A stretch of DNA of 64,000 nt from Lacipirellula limnantheis. Lineage in GTDB: Bacteria > Planctomycetota > Planctomycetia > Pirellulales > Lacipirellulaceae. The position numbers were made by a program, and so were the translations under genes. This document shows, in pieces, positions 16,825 to 27,279 of this stretch. The stretch covers positions 2,755,653-2,819,652 of the forward strand of contig NZ_CP036339.1 in assembly GCF_007746075.1 (NCBI RefSeq), read 5' to 3'. How positions within the stretch are numbered: the stretch's first letter is position 1; every line of letters begins with the position of its first letter. The notes under the pieces were generated by a model. It had not been told where the DNA came from. It saw nothing but the letters and a program-made list of their open reading frames with translations, and ran no database searches.

Positions 16825-17390
16825 GTTTTGTCCGAGCCGTGTTCTGTCCGTTACGCAAACGCGATTGGCGCGGACAAAACTGCCTGCGCGAGGATGCTTG
16901 CGCTGTTCGCTCCGCGGGTAACTCGCGGCGGAGACTGAGGTTGAGCCCGCGGGCGCCGGCGGAAGGTTTTGTCCGTTTTGGGGGGACAGTTGCTGAGCGC
17001 CGCTGCCGGTTGGGTAGGGGCGTGAACTGGGCGCCCGCGGCGCGGCGGCGCTGGCGCGGCCCATGGCTGCGGCTAACTGGGCGTGTTGCGGTTGGCGAGC
17101 GCTGCGCTGGGGCATCGGACCTCCTTTCTTTGGGGCGCGTGCCGCGCGGGTCGGATGGATTCCGGCCTGCATTGTCCCGAAAGAAGTGGCCCATTTTCAA
17201 CACAAAAGTTTGCAGAATTTTTCCGTCGAATCCGCGACCGCATGCCGACGCGCGTAGCCATTGTCGCGAGTCGACAAGCGATTCGGCCAATTTCGGCGTC
17301 CGACGCGTGTGGAGCGCCGTCGGTCCGCGGCGCGGCCGATCCTGCGATCCGTTTCAGGGGACAGACGTCTCGTCCGAACTCGAGATCGAA
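16825..17390. other. Intergenic region with TTTTGTCC elements
   Basis: 566 bases between the sucD and catalase stop codons (convergent). TTTTGTCC at 16826-16833 pairs with GGACAAAA at 16872-16879, and another TTTTGTCC occurs at 16967-16974. Several open frames cross the region on both strands but none has a ribosome site or domain character. An AT-richer stretch around 17190-17230 is unexplained. Confidence 0.5.
16826..16879. repeat. TTTTGTCC ... GGACAAAA inverted repeat
   Basis: The 8-base arms are perfect and 38 bases apart, two bases after the sucD stop. They could form a stem in the sucD 3' end. The same words make the palindrome at 9239-9263. Confidence 0.55.
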
Positions 17391-19490
<2,100 letters not shown>

Positions 19491-19617
19491 CGGGGGGTCG
19501 CTTTCGTCGCCGGGGTGCGAAGGGAGGTGGTGTCGAGCGCTAGGAGAAGGCAGAAGAGGCCTGTCAACATAGCGAAGCGGCAGAGAAGAGCAACAAACGT
19601 GCCACCGAAGATTCGAC

Positions 19618-20793
19618 TCAGTAGCTGACGCCGACGCGGGCCATCATCGTGTCATCGAGCGACACGTCAGGGGTCGCGTCACCGTAGTCGAGTTCGCGGG
19701 CGAAGACGTAACCGGTCTCGAAGCGAGTGCTGAGGCCGCCGAGGATCTTGCGCTCGAAGCCGACGACCAGGCGGATGTCGCTGTAGCTGATGTTGTCGAT
19801 TTCGTCGTTCGAGGGACGGGTGACGGTCCAGATGCCGCCGCCGAACTCGCCGCCGACGTAGAACCAGCGTTCGTCTTCCGGGGTGCTCGCGGCGGTCTGC
19901 CAGGAGAAGCGGGGCCGCGGGAAGATGAGGTCGATGCGGGTGCGCGGCATCGTCGTGGGTTCGACGATGAGGCCGGCGACGGGCAGGATGGTCGCTCCGG
20001 CACGGTTGAGATAGGCGACGCCGAAGACCCATTTCTTGCCGGGGACGGACTCGTAGACAGCCAGCCCGCGGCCGCTGACGCGGGTAGCGTCGTCGTAACT
20101 TTGCTCGAAGTCGCTGTAGTAACCGACGGCGACGCTCACGTCCATCGCCCAGGGACCGTCGCCGAATTTGCGGAGGTGGCGGAAGTCGACGGAGGCGTCG
20201 TAGAGCGTGCTGGGGATATCGAGCGCCGCGGCGTTGGAGAGGAAGTGCGACGCGAAGTAGGGGGTGATCAGCAGCGGCGTGTCGCGGCGGAAGAAGGGGA
20301 AGCCGAAGACGATGCCGGCTTCGAGGTCGCCCATGCCGAGGGTGTCTGGCTCGTCGCTCATCTGCGGGAGCCAGGTGCCGGTGAAGTAGATCTTTTGAAA
20401 GATGCCGGCGCGAGCGCCGGGCGGGAGCTTGCTGGCGGCTTCGGGGGCGATTTGATTCTGCGGGGCGACGGTTTCTTCGGCGAGGTTGGCGACGCGCAGA
20501 CCGGGGTCAACGACCGAGGGGTGTTGGTCGGCGGCGGCTGATGGAAGCTGATCGAGATCGATCGGCGTGATCGGAACCGTTGGCGTCGGGGTCCAAGGCG
20601 TCGGCGTGACGAGGGTCGACGCCGGGGGCTGGCCGTACGGCCCAGCGGTGGAATCGGGAGGAGCGACGTTGGCGAACGGGGATGATGGGGCGGTCGCGGC
20701 GTAGGGGGGCGGCGCTTGAGCGTGCGCCCGCGGCTGGATGCTAGCGAGAATGGCGATGGCGAATAAAGCCAATAGCTTTCTACTGAGTGGCAT
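19618..20793 (-). CDS. Outer-membrane beta-barrel-like protein (paralogue 1)
   Basis: 391 residues from ATG 20793. The frame is open upstream, but that part is a translated intergenic repeat. It has a signal peptide (LLALFAIAILASIQPRAHAQ), then about 110 residues of P/A/T-rich linker, then a domain of alternating hydrophobic strands with many aromatic residues (FQKIYFTGTWLPQM, ADQHP, GRGLAVYESVPGKKWVFGVAYLNRAG) ending in MARVGVSY. The pattern suggests an outer-membrane barrel. It shares order and phrases with the next upstream protein: DTPLLITPYFASHFL against DTPLLITPGFAFNWL, and GGGIWTVTRPSND against GGGAWTITRSEDG. They are therefore tandem paralogues. Function unknown. Confidence 0.82.
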   Translation of the reverse strand: MPLSRKLLALFAIAILASIQPRAHAQAPPPYAATAPSSPFANVAPPDSTAGPYGQPPASTLVTPTPWTPTPTVPITPIDLDQLPSAAADQHPSVVDPGLRVANLAEETVAPQNQIAPEAASKLPPGARAGIFQKIYFTGTWLPQMSDEPDTLGMGDLEAGIVFGFPFFRRDTPLLITPYFASHFLSNAAALDIPSTLYDASVDFRHLRKFGDGPWAMDVSVAVGYYSDFEQSYDDATRVSGRGLAVYESVPGKKWVFGVAYLNRAGATILPVAGLIVEPTTMPRTRIDLIFPRPRFSWQTAASTPEDERWFYVGGEFGGGIWTVTRPSNDEIDNISYSDIRLVVGFERKILGGLSTRFETGYVFARELDYGDATPDVSLDDTMMARVGVSY

Positions 20794-20818
20794 CGTCTCG
20801 ATGGGCTTTATCCATGAA

Positions 20819-20910
20819 GTCTGTGGGAGGCGTCTCCGACGCCGATTTGTCGTTGCTACTCGACTCGTAACGGTCGTCAGTCCGTCATCGGGGTCGGAGA
20901 CCCCTCCCGC
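20819..20910. repeat. Two-hairpin element, GGCGTCTCCGACGCC family
   Basis: The left arm GGGAGGCGTCTCCGACGCC is itself a hairpin (GGCGTC-TCC-GACGCC). The right arm GGGGTCGGAGACCCC is another (GGGGTC-GGA-GACCCC), and the two arms are partial inverted complements. It lies in the leader of outer-membrane paralogue 1. The full relative is at 39979-40072 and a solo arm at 29918-29945. Confidence 0.88.
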
Positions 20911-21013
20911 AAAGGGGGCGTCCGCATGCTCACGCCTTGAGGGGCGAGAGCATGCCACTCTTCTCAGGCATGTCGATTGAGGAGATGTCAAAAAGTACTC
21001 CGCCGAGTGGCGA

Positions 21014-22261
21014 TTAGAAATCGAAGCCGAGCCGGAGCATCACCGTGTCGTCGAGTTTGTATTCGGGCGGCAGGTTTGTTTGGGAATAGACAATTTCGCG
21101 GTCGAAGACGTAACCAACTTCGAAATGGCCGTGGAGGCGGGTCTGTGTTTCCCATTCGATGCCGAGGTTCGCGCGGATGTCGTTGTAGTCGATATCGTCG
21201 CGGGCGCCAGCAGCTGGCCCGTCCTCGGAACGGGTGATCGTCCAGGCGCCGCCGCCGTATTCGCCGGAGACATACCACCACCACTGGATCTGGCCGAGAT
21301 TCTGGAACCGCTTGCGGATTTTGGGATTCGGGAAGAGGAGCCACAGATCCCACTCGGGGTTGGGACGCCAGTAGACGCCGCCGGCGGGGAGGAGTTTGAC
21401 TTTGTTGCGATCGAGGTACCAGACGCCCAGATGGAAGTCCATCTTGGGCGAGAGCTGATAGACGCCCATGCCGCGGCCCATGTAGCGCATCGAGCGGCTG
21501 TCGAAGTAGGAGAAGTCGCTCCAGACGCCGGTACGGAAGCCGAGGTCGGCGCTGAGGCGTTCAGTGATCTTGGGGCTCCAGGCCGTATCGAGGTAGGCGT
21601 CGTACAGCTGCGGCGGAAGGTCAGCATTTGGGCCGCTGGGTCCTTCGAGCCAGTTGAACGCGAAGCCGGGGGTGATCAGCAGCGGCGTGTCGGGATTGCG
21701 GAAGATGGGGACGCCGAACGTGGCCGCCATTTCGAGGCGGTTCCAGGCGAGCTGGTCGGGATCGTGATTGCCGAAGAGGTACGTCGACTCGACGCTGATC
21801 TGCTGGAGCAACCGCTGGAGTTTGACGACGGAGCCGTCGGGGTTCTGGTAATCGTAGGTGCCGCGGTTCCACTGAACCGACGGCATGTTCTGCATGATGT
21901 TCCCCTGCGGCGGGGCGGCGTAGGGGATGCCCGACATGGGCGGGGCGCCTGGAGGCGCCGCGCTGAACGGCGAGGGGGAGAGGGCCGGCGGCGTGTATGG
22001 GACGTCGACGGGGGGCGCCGCCAGGCCAGGCGTGGCGTAGGGATCGAAGCTTTGCAGCGCCGGGGCGAGAGCTGGCTGCGGCGTGGCGGGATAAACGGGC
22101 GCGGGCGCCGCAGCAAACGGGCTGGCGACGGGCGCTTGCGCGACGGTTGACGGAAATTGGACGCGTTGGGCGTGAATTTTTGTTGCAGCGAGCGCGCACC
22201 AACAGCCGATCATGAGAATGATGAGCGACAATGCGCGCCGGTGTTGAGCTGATGCTAGCAA
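21014..22261 (-). CDS. Outer-membrane beta-barrel-like protein (paralogue 2)
   Basis: 415 residues from a TTG at 22261; later starts (TTG 22228, ATG 22213) are possible and would still leave part of the hydrophobic segment LSLIILMIGCWCALAAT. A P/A-rich low-complexity stretch (about residues 40-125) precedes a strand-rich domain with conserved RLEMAATFGVPIFRNPDTPL, AYLDTAWSPKITERLSADLG and YQLSPKMDFHLGVWYLDR. It ends in MLRLGFDF, the terminal aromatic that marks outer-membrane barrel assembly. It is a tandem paralogue of the protein encoded 220 bases downstream. The substrate, if it is a porin, is unknown. Confidence 0.82.
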   Translation of the reverse strand: MLASAQHRRALSLIILMIGCWCALAATKIHAQRVQFPSTVAQAPVASPFAAAPAPVYPATPQPALAPALQSFDPYATPGLAAPPVDVPYTPPALSPSPFSAAPPGAPPMSGIPYAAPPQGNIMQNMPSVQWNRGTYDYQNPDGSVVKLQRLLQQISVESTYLFGNHDPDQLAWNRLEMAATFGVPIFRNPDTPLLITPGFAFNWLEGPSGPNADLPPQLYDAYLDTAWSPKITERLSADLGFRTGVWSDFSYFDSRSMRYMGRGMGVYQLSPKMDFHLGVWYLDRNKVKLLPAGGVYWRPNPEWDLWLLFPNPKIRKRFQNLGQIQWWWYVSGEYGGGAWTITRSEDGPAAGARDDIDYNDIRANLGIEWETQTRLHGHFEVGYVFDREIVYSQTNLPPEYKLDDTVMLRLGFDF

Positions 22262-22445
22262 CGCGGGACGGCCCTGGGCGGACGGGGACGGCGTGAGCGC
22301 GGAGATTCCGCGCGGGGTAAGTACCAGCCGAGCGGGGTGGGCGTCAAGATTGGCGGCTCGGTAGCCAGCACTTGGCGCCGGTGCGACGGACTCCCGCTGT
22401 CAGTGCGGTTGAGCGCTCCCCTCAACCCGCCGTGAGCGGGCGGGG

Positions 22446-23657
22446 CTAAGTGGGCGATTCGGGTTGGTCGGCGGGGGCGGGGGCCGCGGAAAGCGGCGCC
22501 GCGCTGGGAGTCAGGGCCGGTTTGTTCGTCGAACGCCTGCGTGCGCCGGCGTCGCGAAGGACGCGGCGTTGGCTGCGGCTGCGGAGGGCGGCGAGGCAGA
22601 GTTCCTGTCGGTTGAATGCTAGCTGACGCAGTCGTACGTCGAGATACCCCCAACTGCGAACGCGCTCGACGAACTTTGGCAGCTCGTCGACTAGTGCCAG
22701 GTCAGGCAGCTTCAGGGTCAACAACATCCCGCGAATCGAGATGCCGGGATGTTTCACCACCGCTTCGACGGCGTCGAGCGTGAAGTTGGGCGGGACGTTC
22801 ATGTCGGCGGCGAGCCACTGAACGTGGCGGAAGACCTTGCGCGAAGTCTCGACCGATCGACTGCGGACGTGGGTGAAGCGGGGATCGGCGAGGACCGATT
22901 CGTCGACTTCAGCCGGGTCGACGCCGATGACTTCGAGGCCGGCGTCAAGCAACGCTTGCGACGCGCCGCCGGGGGCGCAGCCGAGTTCGACGACGCGCTC
23001 GCCGCGCGACATCGGCAGCGAGGCCCAGCTCATCGCTTCGGCCATCTTGAGGTAAGCGCGCGAGACGGCGTGTTCGGGGAGTTCGAGATCGGGGACGCCG
23101 CCGGGCCAGGAGGCGACGCGGCTGGTGGTGCGATGACAACCAACGAACCAGTGGTTCGGTTCGATCAAGGCGACGTCGAGCACCCAGCGATTGCGCGGCG
23201 TCGAACGGCCGGCGGCAGCTGCGGGGCGGAGCGATTCGATGGGCGAGAGCTCGCGGATGACTTGCTCGGCCTCGGCGGCGAGGAGCGTCGGGCCTGGTTC
23301 AAAGCCGCGGTCGCCGGGGGTGCGCTCGTCGCGTTGCCAGACGTGGAGGCCGGCGAGTTCGACGGAGGCGAGAAAGGTTTGGACCTCGGGGAGTTGCCAG
23401 ACTTCGGCGGCGAGATCGTGGAGGCGCTGGCCCTTCACGGAGCCGAGCGAGAAGCCGCTGGTGCGGGCGAACACCGAGGGGAGCGAAAATTTCTCGGGAT
23501 CGGCGCAAGGTGCGTCGAGCTTGAAGGTGACGAACCCGGGGCGCGAGAAGGCGGGGCGGAGTTGCGGGGCGCGGACGGCGAGCTCGCGCTTGAGGACGGC
23601 TTCGGCCCCGTGCTGGCAGACGGCGTAGACGAAAGGCGGTCGCCAGGGAGTGGGCAT
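22446..23657 (-). CDS. RlmM-like FtsJ-family rRNA 2'-O-methyltransferase
   Basis: 403 residues. An N-terminal RNA-binding, THUMP-like region opens with FVYAVCQHGAEAVLKRELA. It leads to a Rossmann methyltransferase domain with the SAM loop VVELGCAPGGASQALLDAG. The K-D-K-E tetrad of FtsJ-type 2'-O-methyltransferases can be read in order as Lys in SRAYLKMAEA, Asp in WLAADMNVP, Lys in LLTLKLPDL and Glu in NRQELCLA. The layout matches RlmM, which methylates C2498 of 23S rRNA in E. coli. The last 40 residues are a disordered R/P/A tail not needed for activity. Cytosolic; monocistronic. Confidence 0.85.
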   Translation of the reverse strand: MPTPWRPPFVYAVCQHGAEAVLKRELAVRAPQLRPAFSRPGFVTFKLDAPCADPEKFSLPSVFARTSGFSLGSVKGQRLHDLAAEVWQLPEVQTFLASVELAGLHVWQRDERTPGDRGFEPGPTLLAAEAEQVIRELSPIESLRPAAAAGRSTPRNRWVLDVALIEPNHWFVGCHRTTSRVASWPGGVPDLELPEHAVSRAYLKMAEAMSWASLPMSRGERVVELGCAPGGASQALLDAGLEVIGVDPAEVDESVLADPRFTHVRSRSVETSRKVFRHVQWLAADMNVPPNFTLDAVEAVVKHPGISIRGMLLTLKLPDLALVDELPKFVERVRSWGYLDVRLRQLAFNRQELCLAALRSRSQRRVLRDAGARRRSTNKPALTPSAAPLSAAPAPADQPESPT

Positions 23658-23709
23658 GTGAGGCGTAATTTCTGAGGCGGGTGGGCGTCTAATCTGGTGA
23701 ACGCCTGAG

Positions 23710-23784
23710 GGTGTCGGGAGCCTTTAGCCACTGGGCGCGTGCCGCTCAAGGCAATCTCGCTAGTGTCAAAAGGCTCCCGACACC
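23710..23784. repeat. Two-arm inverted repeat, GGTGTCGGGAGCC family
   Basis: GGTGTCGGGAGCCTTT and AAAGGCTCCCGACACC are perfect 16-base inverted complements, 43 bases apart, between the divergent rlmM-like and msrB genes. A solo right arm occurs at 26799-26818. Confidence 0.88.
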
Positions 23785-23853
23785 GTTGAATTTGGGGTAA
23801 CCTCACATTGTAGCAGACGGCTGCCAGACAGATAGTTACGGAGAATCATCGCG

Positions 23854-24246
23854 ATGGACAAGCACATAAATCCCAGCGACGCCGAATTGCGGGCCCGGCT
23901 CACGCCCGAGCAGTATCACGTCACCCAGGAGAAGGGGACCGAACGGGCCTTCACCGGCGAGTATTGGAATCACAAGGAAGACGGCAAGTACTACTGCATC
24001 GTCTGCGGCGAGTTGCTGTTCGACTCGTCGACGAAGTTCGATTCGGGGTGCGGCTGGCCGAGCTTTTATCAGCAAGTGACGCCGGAGGCGATCGACGTGC
24101 AAGGCGACCATAGCCACGGCATGGTGCGCGACGAGATTGTTTGCCACAAGTGCGGGGCGCACTTGGGGCATGTCTTTCCCGACGGGCCGCGGCCGACGGG
24201 GCTGCGTTACTGCGTGAACTCGGCTTCGATCAAGTTTGAGAAGTGA
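23854..24246 (+). CDS. msrB: Peptide-methionine (R)-S-oxide reductase
   Basis: 130 residues, the usual one-domain MsrB length, from ATG 23854. The two zinc-binding pairs CIVC and CHKC, the substrate motif SGCGWPSFY and the catalytic cysteine in [12 protein letters not shown] are all present. The opening [20 protein letters not shown] is the family signature. It repairs methionine-R-sulfoxide in proteins using thioredoxin. There is no signal peptide. It converges on the pcrA gene with an inverted repeat filling the gap. Confidence 0.96.
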   Translation: MDKHINPSDAELRARLTPEQYHVTQEKGTERAFTGEYWNHKEDGKYYCIVCGELLFDSSTKFDSGCGWPSFYQQVTPEAIDVQGDHSHGMVRDEIVCHKCGAHLGHVFPDGPRPTGLRYCVNSASIKFEK

Positions 24247-24253
24247 TAAATTG

Positions 24254-24365
24254 CTAACCACCAAGGCACGAAGGCACTAAGGAATTCACCAAGAACAAGA
24301 AGAAGGGAAGACGCTTACGGCGTTTTCTTGGTGCTTGCTTGGTGTCTTTTTGCCTTCGTCGTTAG
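24254..24365. repeat. Two-arm inverted repeat between msrB and pcrA
   Basis: Left arm CTAACCACCAAGGCACGAAG and right arm CTTTTTGCCTTCGTCGTTAG pair imperfectly across the whole gap between two convergent genes. Inner CACCAAGAACAAG / CTTGGTG words add pairing. It belongs to the same family as 15809-15913 and could end transcription from both sides. Confidence 0.82.
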
Positions 24366-24369
24366 TCTT

Positions 24370-26709
24370 TCACCGCCGAGCAGGTCGCAGGGGACTGTGG
24401 GCGAGGATGAAGCGGCGTTCGCCGGCGGTGGCGAACTTTACGGTCGCGCGGCGGTTAGCGCCGCTGCCGCTGAGGGCGACGATCTTGCCGGGGCCGTGCT
24501 CGGGGTGCATCACCGTCATCCCTTGGATGAACGCGTCGGGGGCGATGCCTGAGGGCTGGACGGGCGCGGCGCCGGCGAGGCGCGCCGCGGTGGTGATCTG
24601 AGCCGCGGGAATCGCCTTCACCGAAGCAGGCTGGGGCGATGACGATCCCGCCTCGTCGTTTCGATCGGCGTTGGCGCCGAACTCGAAGGAGTCATCGGCG
24701 GCATCTGAGTCGACCTCAAAATGATGCGAGTCGTCATGCAGATCGTGGACGTCTTCCCAGTCTGTCGGAACGTCCCAGCTGCCGGGAGTTCCGATCGAGA
24801 CGAGTTCCATCTCTTCGCGCGGCATTTCGAGTAAGAACGGGCTCGGTACCGTGCGGCGGCGTTGGCCGCGGAAGTCGCGGTGGACGGCGTAGCTGAGTTG
24901 CAGCTGCTCCTTCGCGCGGGTGATGCCGACGAAGGCGAGGCGGCGTTCCTCTTCCAGCTGCTCGTCGTCGTTGATGCTCCGCTCGTGCGGCAGCAGCCCT
25001 TGTTCCACGGCGACCACGAACACGACTGGAAACTCCAGTCCCTTGGCGGCGTGGAGCGTCATCATCGTCACTTTGTCGCTCTCGGCCTCCCAGCTGTCGG
25101 TCTCATTGACGAGCCAGGCGTTTTCCAGATACTCCTCCAGATGGCCGCCGCCGGGATGGGCCTCGTCGAATTGGCGGGCGTCGGTGAGAAGTTCTTCGAT
25201 GTTCGCCAGGCGGTTGAGGTCTTCCTCTGATTCGCTGTCTTGCAATCCTTCGCGGTATTTGGTTTCAGTGAGGATCGTGCCGAGGATTTCTTCGAGCGCG
25301 GCGCCCGCGAGGAGGCTGAGGCGGTCGATCAGCGCGGCATACTGCGTGACTGACTTGATCGCACGAGCGTTGAGTCCCTCGACCTGTACGGCCTCGCGGC
25401 AGGCCTCGAGCAGCGAGATGCCGTTGACGTAGGCGAACTCGCCGAGGCGGTCGATCGTCTTGCGGCCGATGCCGCGGACGGGGGTGTTGATCGTGCGGAG
25501 CGCGGCCTGATCGTCGCGGGGGTTGTTGATGAGCTGGCAGTAGGCGAGCACGTCCTTGATTTCTTTGCGCTGGTAGAACTCTTGGCCGCGGATCATCTGG
25601 TAGGGGATGCCGTGCTCGCGGAGGCCGCGCTCCAGGACGCGCGAGAGTGCGTTGACGCGGTAGAAGACGGCGAAGTCGCGCGGGCGGCGGCCGGCGGCGA
25701 TGCCCGCCGCGATTTGATCGGCGACGCCGCGCGCCTCGTCGTCCTGATTGCCGTATTGCACGAGCTTGACCGGATCGCCTTCGGCGTTGTCGGTGTAGAG
25801 CGATTTCGCCTTGCGGCGCATGTTCAAGCGGATCAGCTGGTCGGCGACGCGAAGGACGGCTTTCGAGCTGCGGTAGTTCTGTTCGAGCCGCACGACTTTC
25901 ACCTGCGGGAAGTCGCTTTCGAACTGGAGGATATTCTTGATGTCGGCGCCGCGCCAGCCGTAGATCGACTGGTCGGGATCGCCAGTGGCCGCGAGGTTCG
26001 GATGGTCGACCGACATCGCGCGGAGCATGACGTACTGGGCGCGGTTCGTGTCCTGGTACTCGTCGACGAGGATGAAGCGGTAGCGTTCGTCGAGTTCGGC
26101 GCGGACGTCGTTGTTCTGGTAGAGCATGTTCGCGACATGCAGCAGCAGGTCGTCGAAGTCGACCGCGGACGACGCGAGGAGCCGCGCCTGGTAGGCGGGG
26201 TAGACCTCGGCGACGATCTGGCTCAGCGGGCTGCCGGTGCGGGACTCGTAGCGCTCGGCGGTGATCAGCTGGTTTTTGGCGGCGCTGATCGCGCTGGCGA
26301 TCCGGTCTGGAGAGTAGTGAGCGGTGCGAATTTTGCCGGCCTCGATGACCCGCTTGAGCGTTTGGCGAGAATCGTCGGTGTCGTAGATCGTGAAGTTCGG
26401 CGTCAGCCCGACGAACCCGGCGTACTCGCGCAGCAGACGGGCGCCAAAGCGGTGGAACGTGCTGACCCAGACGCGAGAGCCCGGCGACATCGCGTCGACG
26501 CGGAGCTTCATCTCCTCGCTGGCTTTATTGGTGAAGGTGAGGGCGAGGATCTCGCGCGGGCTCACTCCTTCGCGCAGCAGATGGGCGATGCGGTGGGTGA
26601 CGACGCGAGTCTTGCCGGAGCCCGGGCCGGCGAGAACGAGCATCGGGCCTTCGACATGGCGGACCGCTTCGCATTGGGCGGTATTCAGATTGGCGAACAG
26701 CGGGTCCAC
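24370..26709 (-). CDS. pcrA: ATP-dependent DNA helicase, PcrA/UvrD family
   Basis: 779 residues from a GTG at 26709. Superfamily 1A motifs appear in order: Q-motif LNTAQCEAVRHVEGP; Walker A LVLAGPGSGKTRVVTHRI; motif Ia LTFTNKASEEM; motif II ILVDEYQDTNRAQY; motif III ATGDPDQSIYGWRGAD; motif IV RLEQNYRSSKAVL; motif V TMMTLHAAKGLEFPVVFVV; motif VI EERRLAFVGITRAKEQL. It unwinds DNA 3' to 5' in nucleotide-excision and mismatch repair and clears replication conflicts. An acidic, divergent C-terminal segment (DLHDDSHHFEVDSDAADDS) replaces the usual linker before a Tudor-like end (GMTVMHPEHGPGKIVALSGS), which contacts RNA polymerase in PcrA. Confidence 0.95.
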   Translation of the reverse strand: MDPLFANLNTAQCEAVRHVEGPMLVLAGPGSGKTRVVTHRIAHLLREGVSPREILALTFTNKASEEMKLRVDAMSPGSRVWVSTFHRFGARLLREYAGFVGLTPNFTIYDTDDSRQTLKRVIEAGKIRTAHYSPDRIASAISAAKNQLITAERYESRTGSPLSQIVAEVYPAYQARLLASSAVDFDDLLLHVANMLYQNNDVRAELDERYRFILVDEYQDTNRAQYVMLRAMSVDHPNLAATGDPDQSIYGWRGADIKNILQFESDFPQVKVVRLEQNYRSSKAVLRVADQLIRLNMRRKAKSLYTDNAEGDPVKLVQYGNQDDEARGVADQIAAGIAAGRRPRDFAVFYRVNALSRVLERGLREHGIPYQMIRGQEFYQRKEIKDVLAYCQLINNPRDDQAALRTINTPVRGIGRKTIDRLGEFAYVNGISLLEACREAVQVEGLNARAIKSVTQYAALIDRLSLLAGAALEEILGTILTETKYREGLQDSESEEDLNRLANIEELLTDARQFDEAHPGGGHLEEYLENAWLVNETDSWEAESDKVTMMTLHAAKGLEFPVVFVVAVEQGLLPHERSINDDEQLEEERRLAFVGITRAKEQLQLSYAVHRDFRGQRRRTVPSPFLLEMPREEMELVSIGTPGSWDVPTDWEDVHDLHDDSHHFEVDSDAADDSFEFGANADRNDEAGSSSPQPASVKAIPAAQITTAARLAGAAPVQPSGIAPDAFIQGMTVMHPEHGPGKIVALSGSGANRRATVKFATAGERRFILAHSPLRPARR

Positions 26710-27009
26710 GGCGGGGCGATCCTGCGAAGCGGCGGCGTCGGTTGCGAGAGCTAGCAGTTGTTATGGTACGCCTGTCCAGTTCGGTGCGCCAATGCTAGCG
26801 GCTCCCGACACCGTTGACGACGTTTGAAAAAAATGATGCTGTTTGGGCGAAAATTACGCGCGCACGACGATCGGGTTTGTTATATTGCTTCGCAAGTTAG
26901 GGCTGTCGCAGCGGAGGCGACGACGCGCTCCGGTGCATGGACGACAGCCGCCGCTTTCGCGCCGGCGCATGGTGCACTGGGTTTCTACATTCAGGGGAGG
27001 GATTCCCGT
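26710..27009. other. Leader region of the alpha-CTD-like gene
   Basis: 300 bases between the divergent pcrA and alpha-CTD-like genes. It carries the solo repeat arm at 26799-26818 and an AT-rich segment around 26820-26890 with TATATT at 26881-26886, a possible -10 element without a clear -35. A long leader of about 110 bases would follow. Confidence 0.4.
26799..26818. repeat. Solo arm of the GGTGTCGGGAGCC family
   Basis: GGCTCCCGACACCGTTGA is identical to the right arm and flank at 23772-23788, including the GTTGA that follows, but has no left arm nearby. Confidence 0.75.
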
Positions 27010-27279
27010 ATGTCGCGCATTCCGCTCAATCAAGTCGAACTGGCCAACCAGGGAATGAAGGACCGGTTGGAGATGAGCACGGCCGAAATCGGCCTCGCGG
27101 TTCGCACCACCAACTGCCTCGAAGAGCGAGGCATCTTCACGGTGAATGATCTGTTGCATTGCACGCGCGAGGATTTGCTGAGTATTTCGAACTTTGGCGA
27201 GAAGACGCTCGAAGAGGTCTATAAGTCGCTGGAGAAGATCGGCTTCTGCCGGCCGGTGCGTCCTGGTCGGCCGCGCTAG
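27010..27279 (+). CDS. Stand-alone RNA polymerase alpha-CTD-like protein
   Basis: 89 residues from ATG 27010, with a strong AGGGGAGGG 9 bases upstream; an upstream in-frame extension to 26824 is ignored. Residues about 20-80 align with the C-terminal domain of RNA polymerase alpha. LAVRTTNCLEERGIFTVNDL corresponds to TVRSANCLKAEAIHYIGDL of E. coli, and SNFGEKTLEEVYKSLEKIGF to PNLGKKSLTEIKDVLASRG. The residues that contact UP-element DNA (Arg265, Asn268, Gly296, Lys298, Glu302 in E. coli numbering) are kept; Ser299 is Thr. No alpha N-terminal domain is present, so it cannot join the polymerase core as alpha. It may bind AT-rich promoter DNA or compete with the true alpha-CTD; this is inference. 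Confidence 0.88.
   Translation: MSRIPLNQVELANQGMKDRLEMSTAEIGLAVRTTNCLEERGIFTVNDLLHCTREDLLSISNFGEKTLEEVYKSLEKIGFCRPVRPGRPR

Noticed and set aside
14479..17172. Continuation of the apbE frame as one 1257-residue protein
   Set aside because: The part beyond the apbE start is exactly antisense to sucC and sucD and has no domain likeness; the high GC3 of those genes keeps the opposite frame open.
25582..26754. 390-residue plus-strand frame inside the pcrA gene
   Set aside because: Antisense shadow of helicase motifs; no start signal or family likeness.
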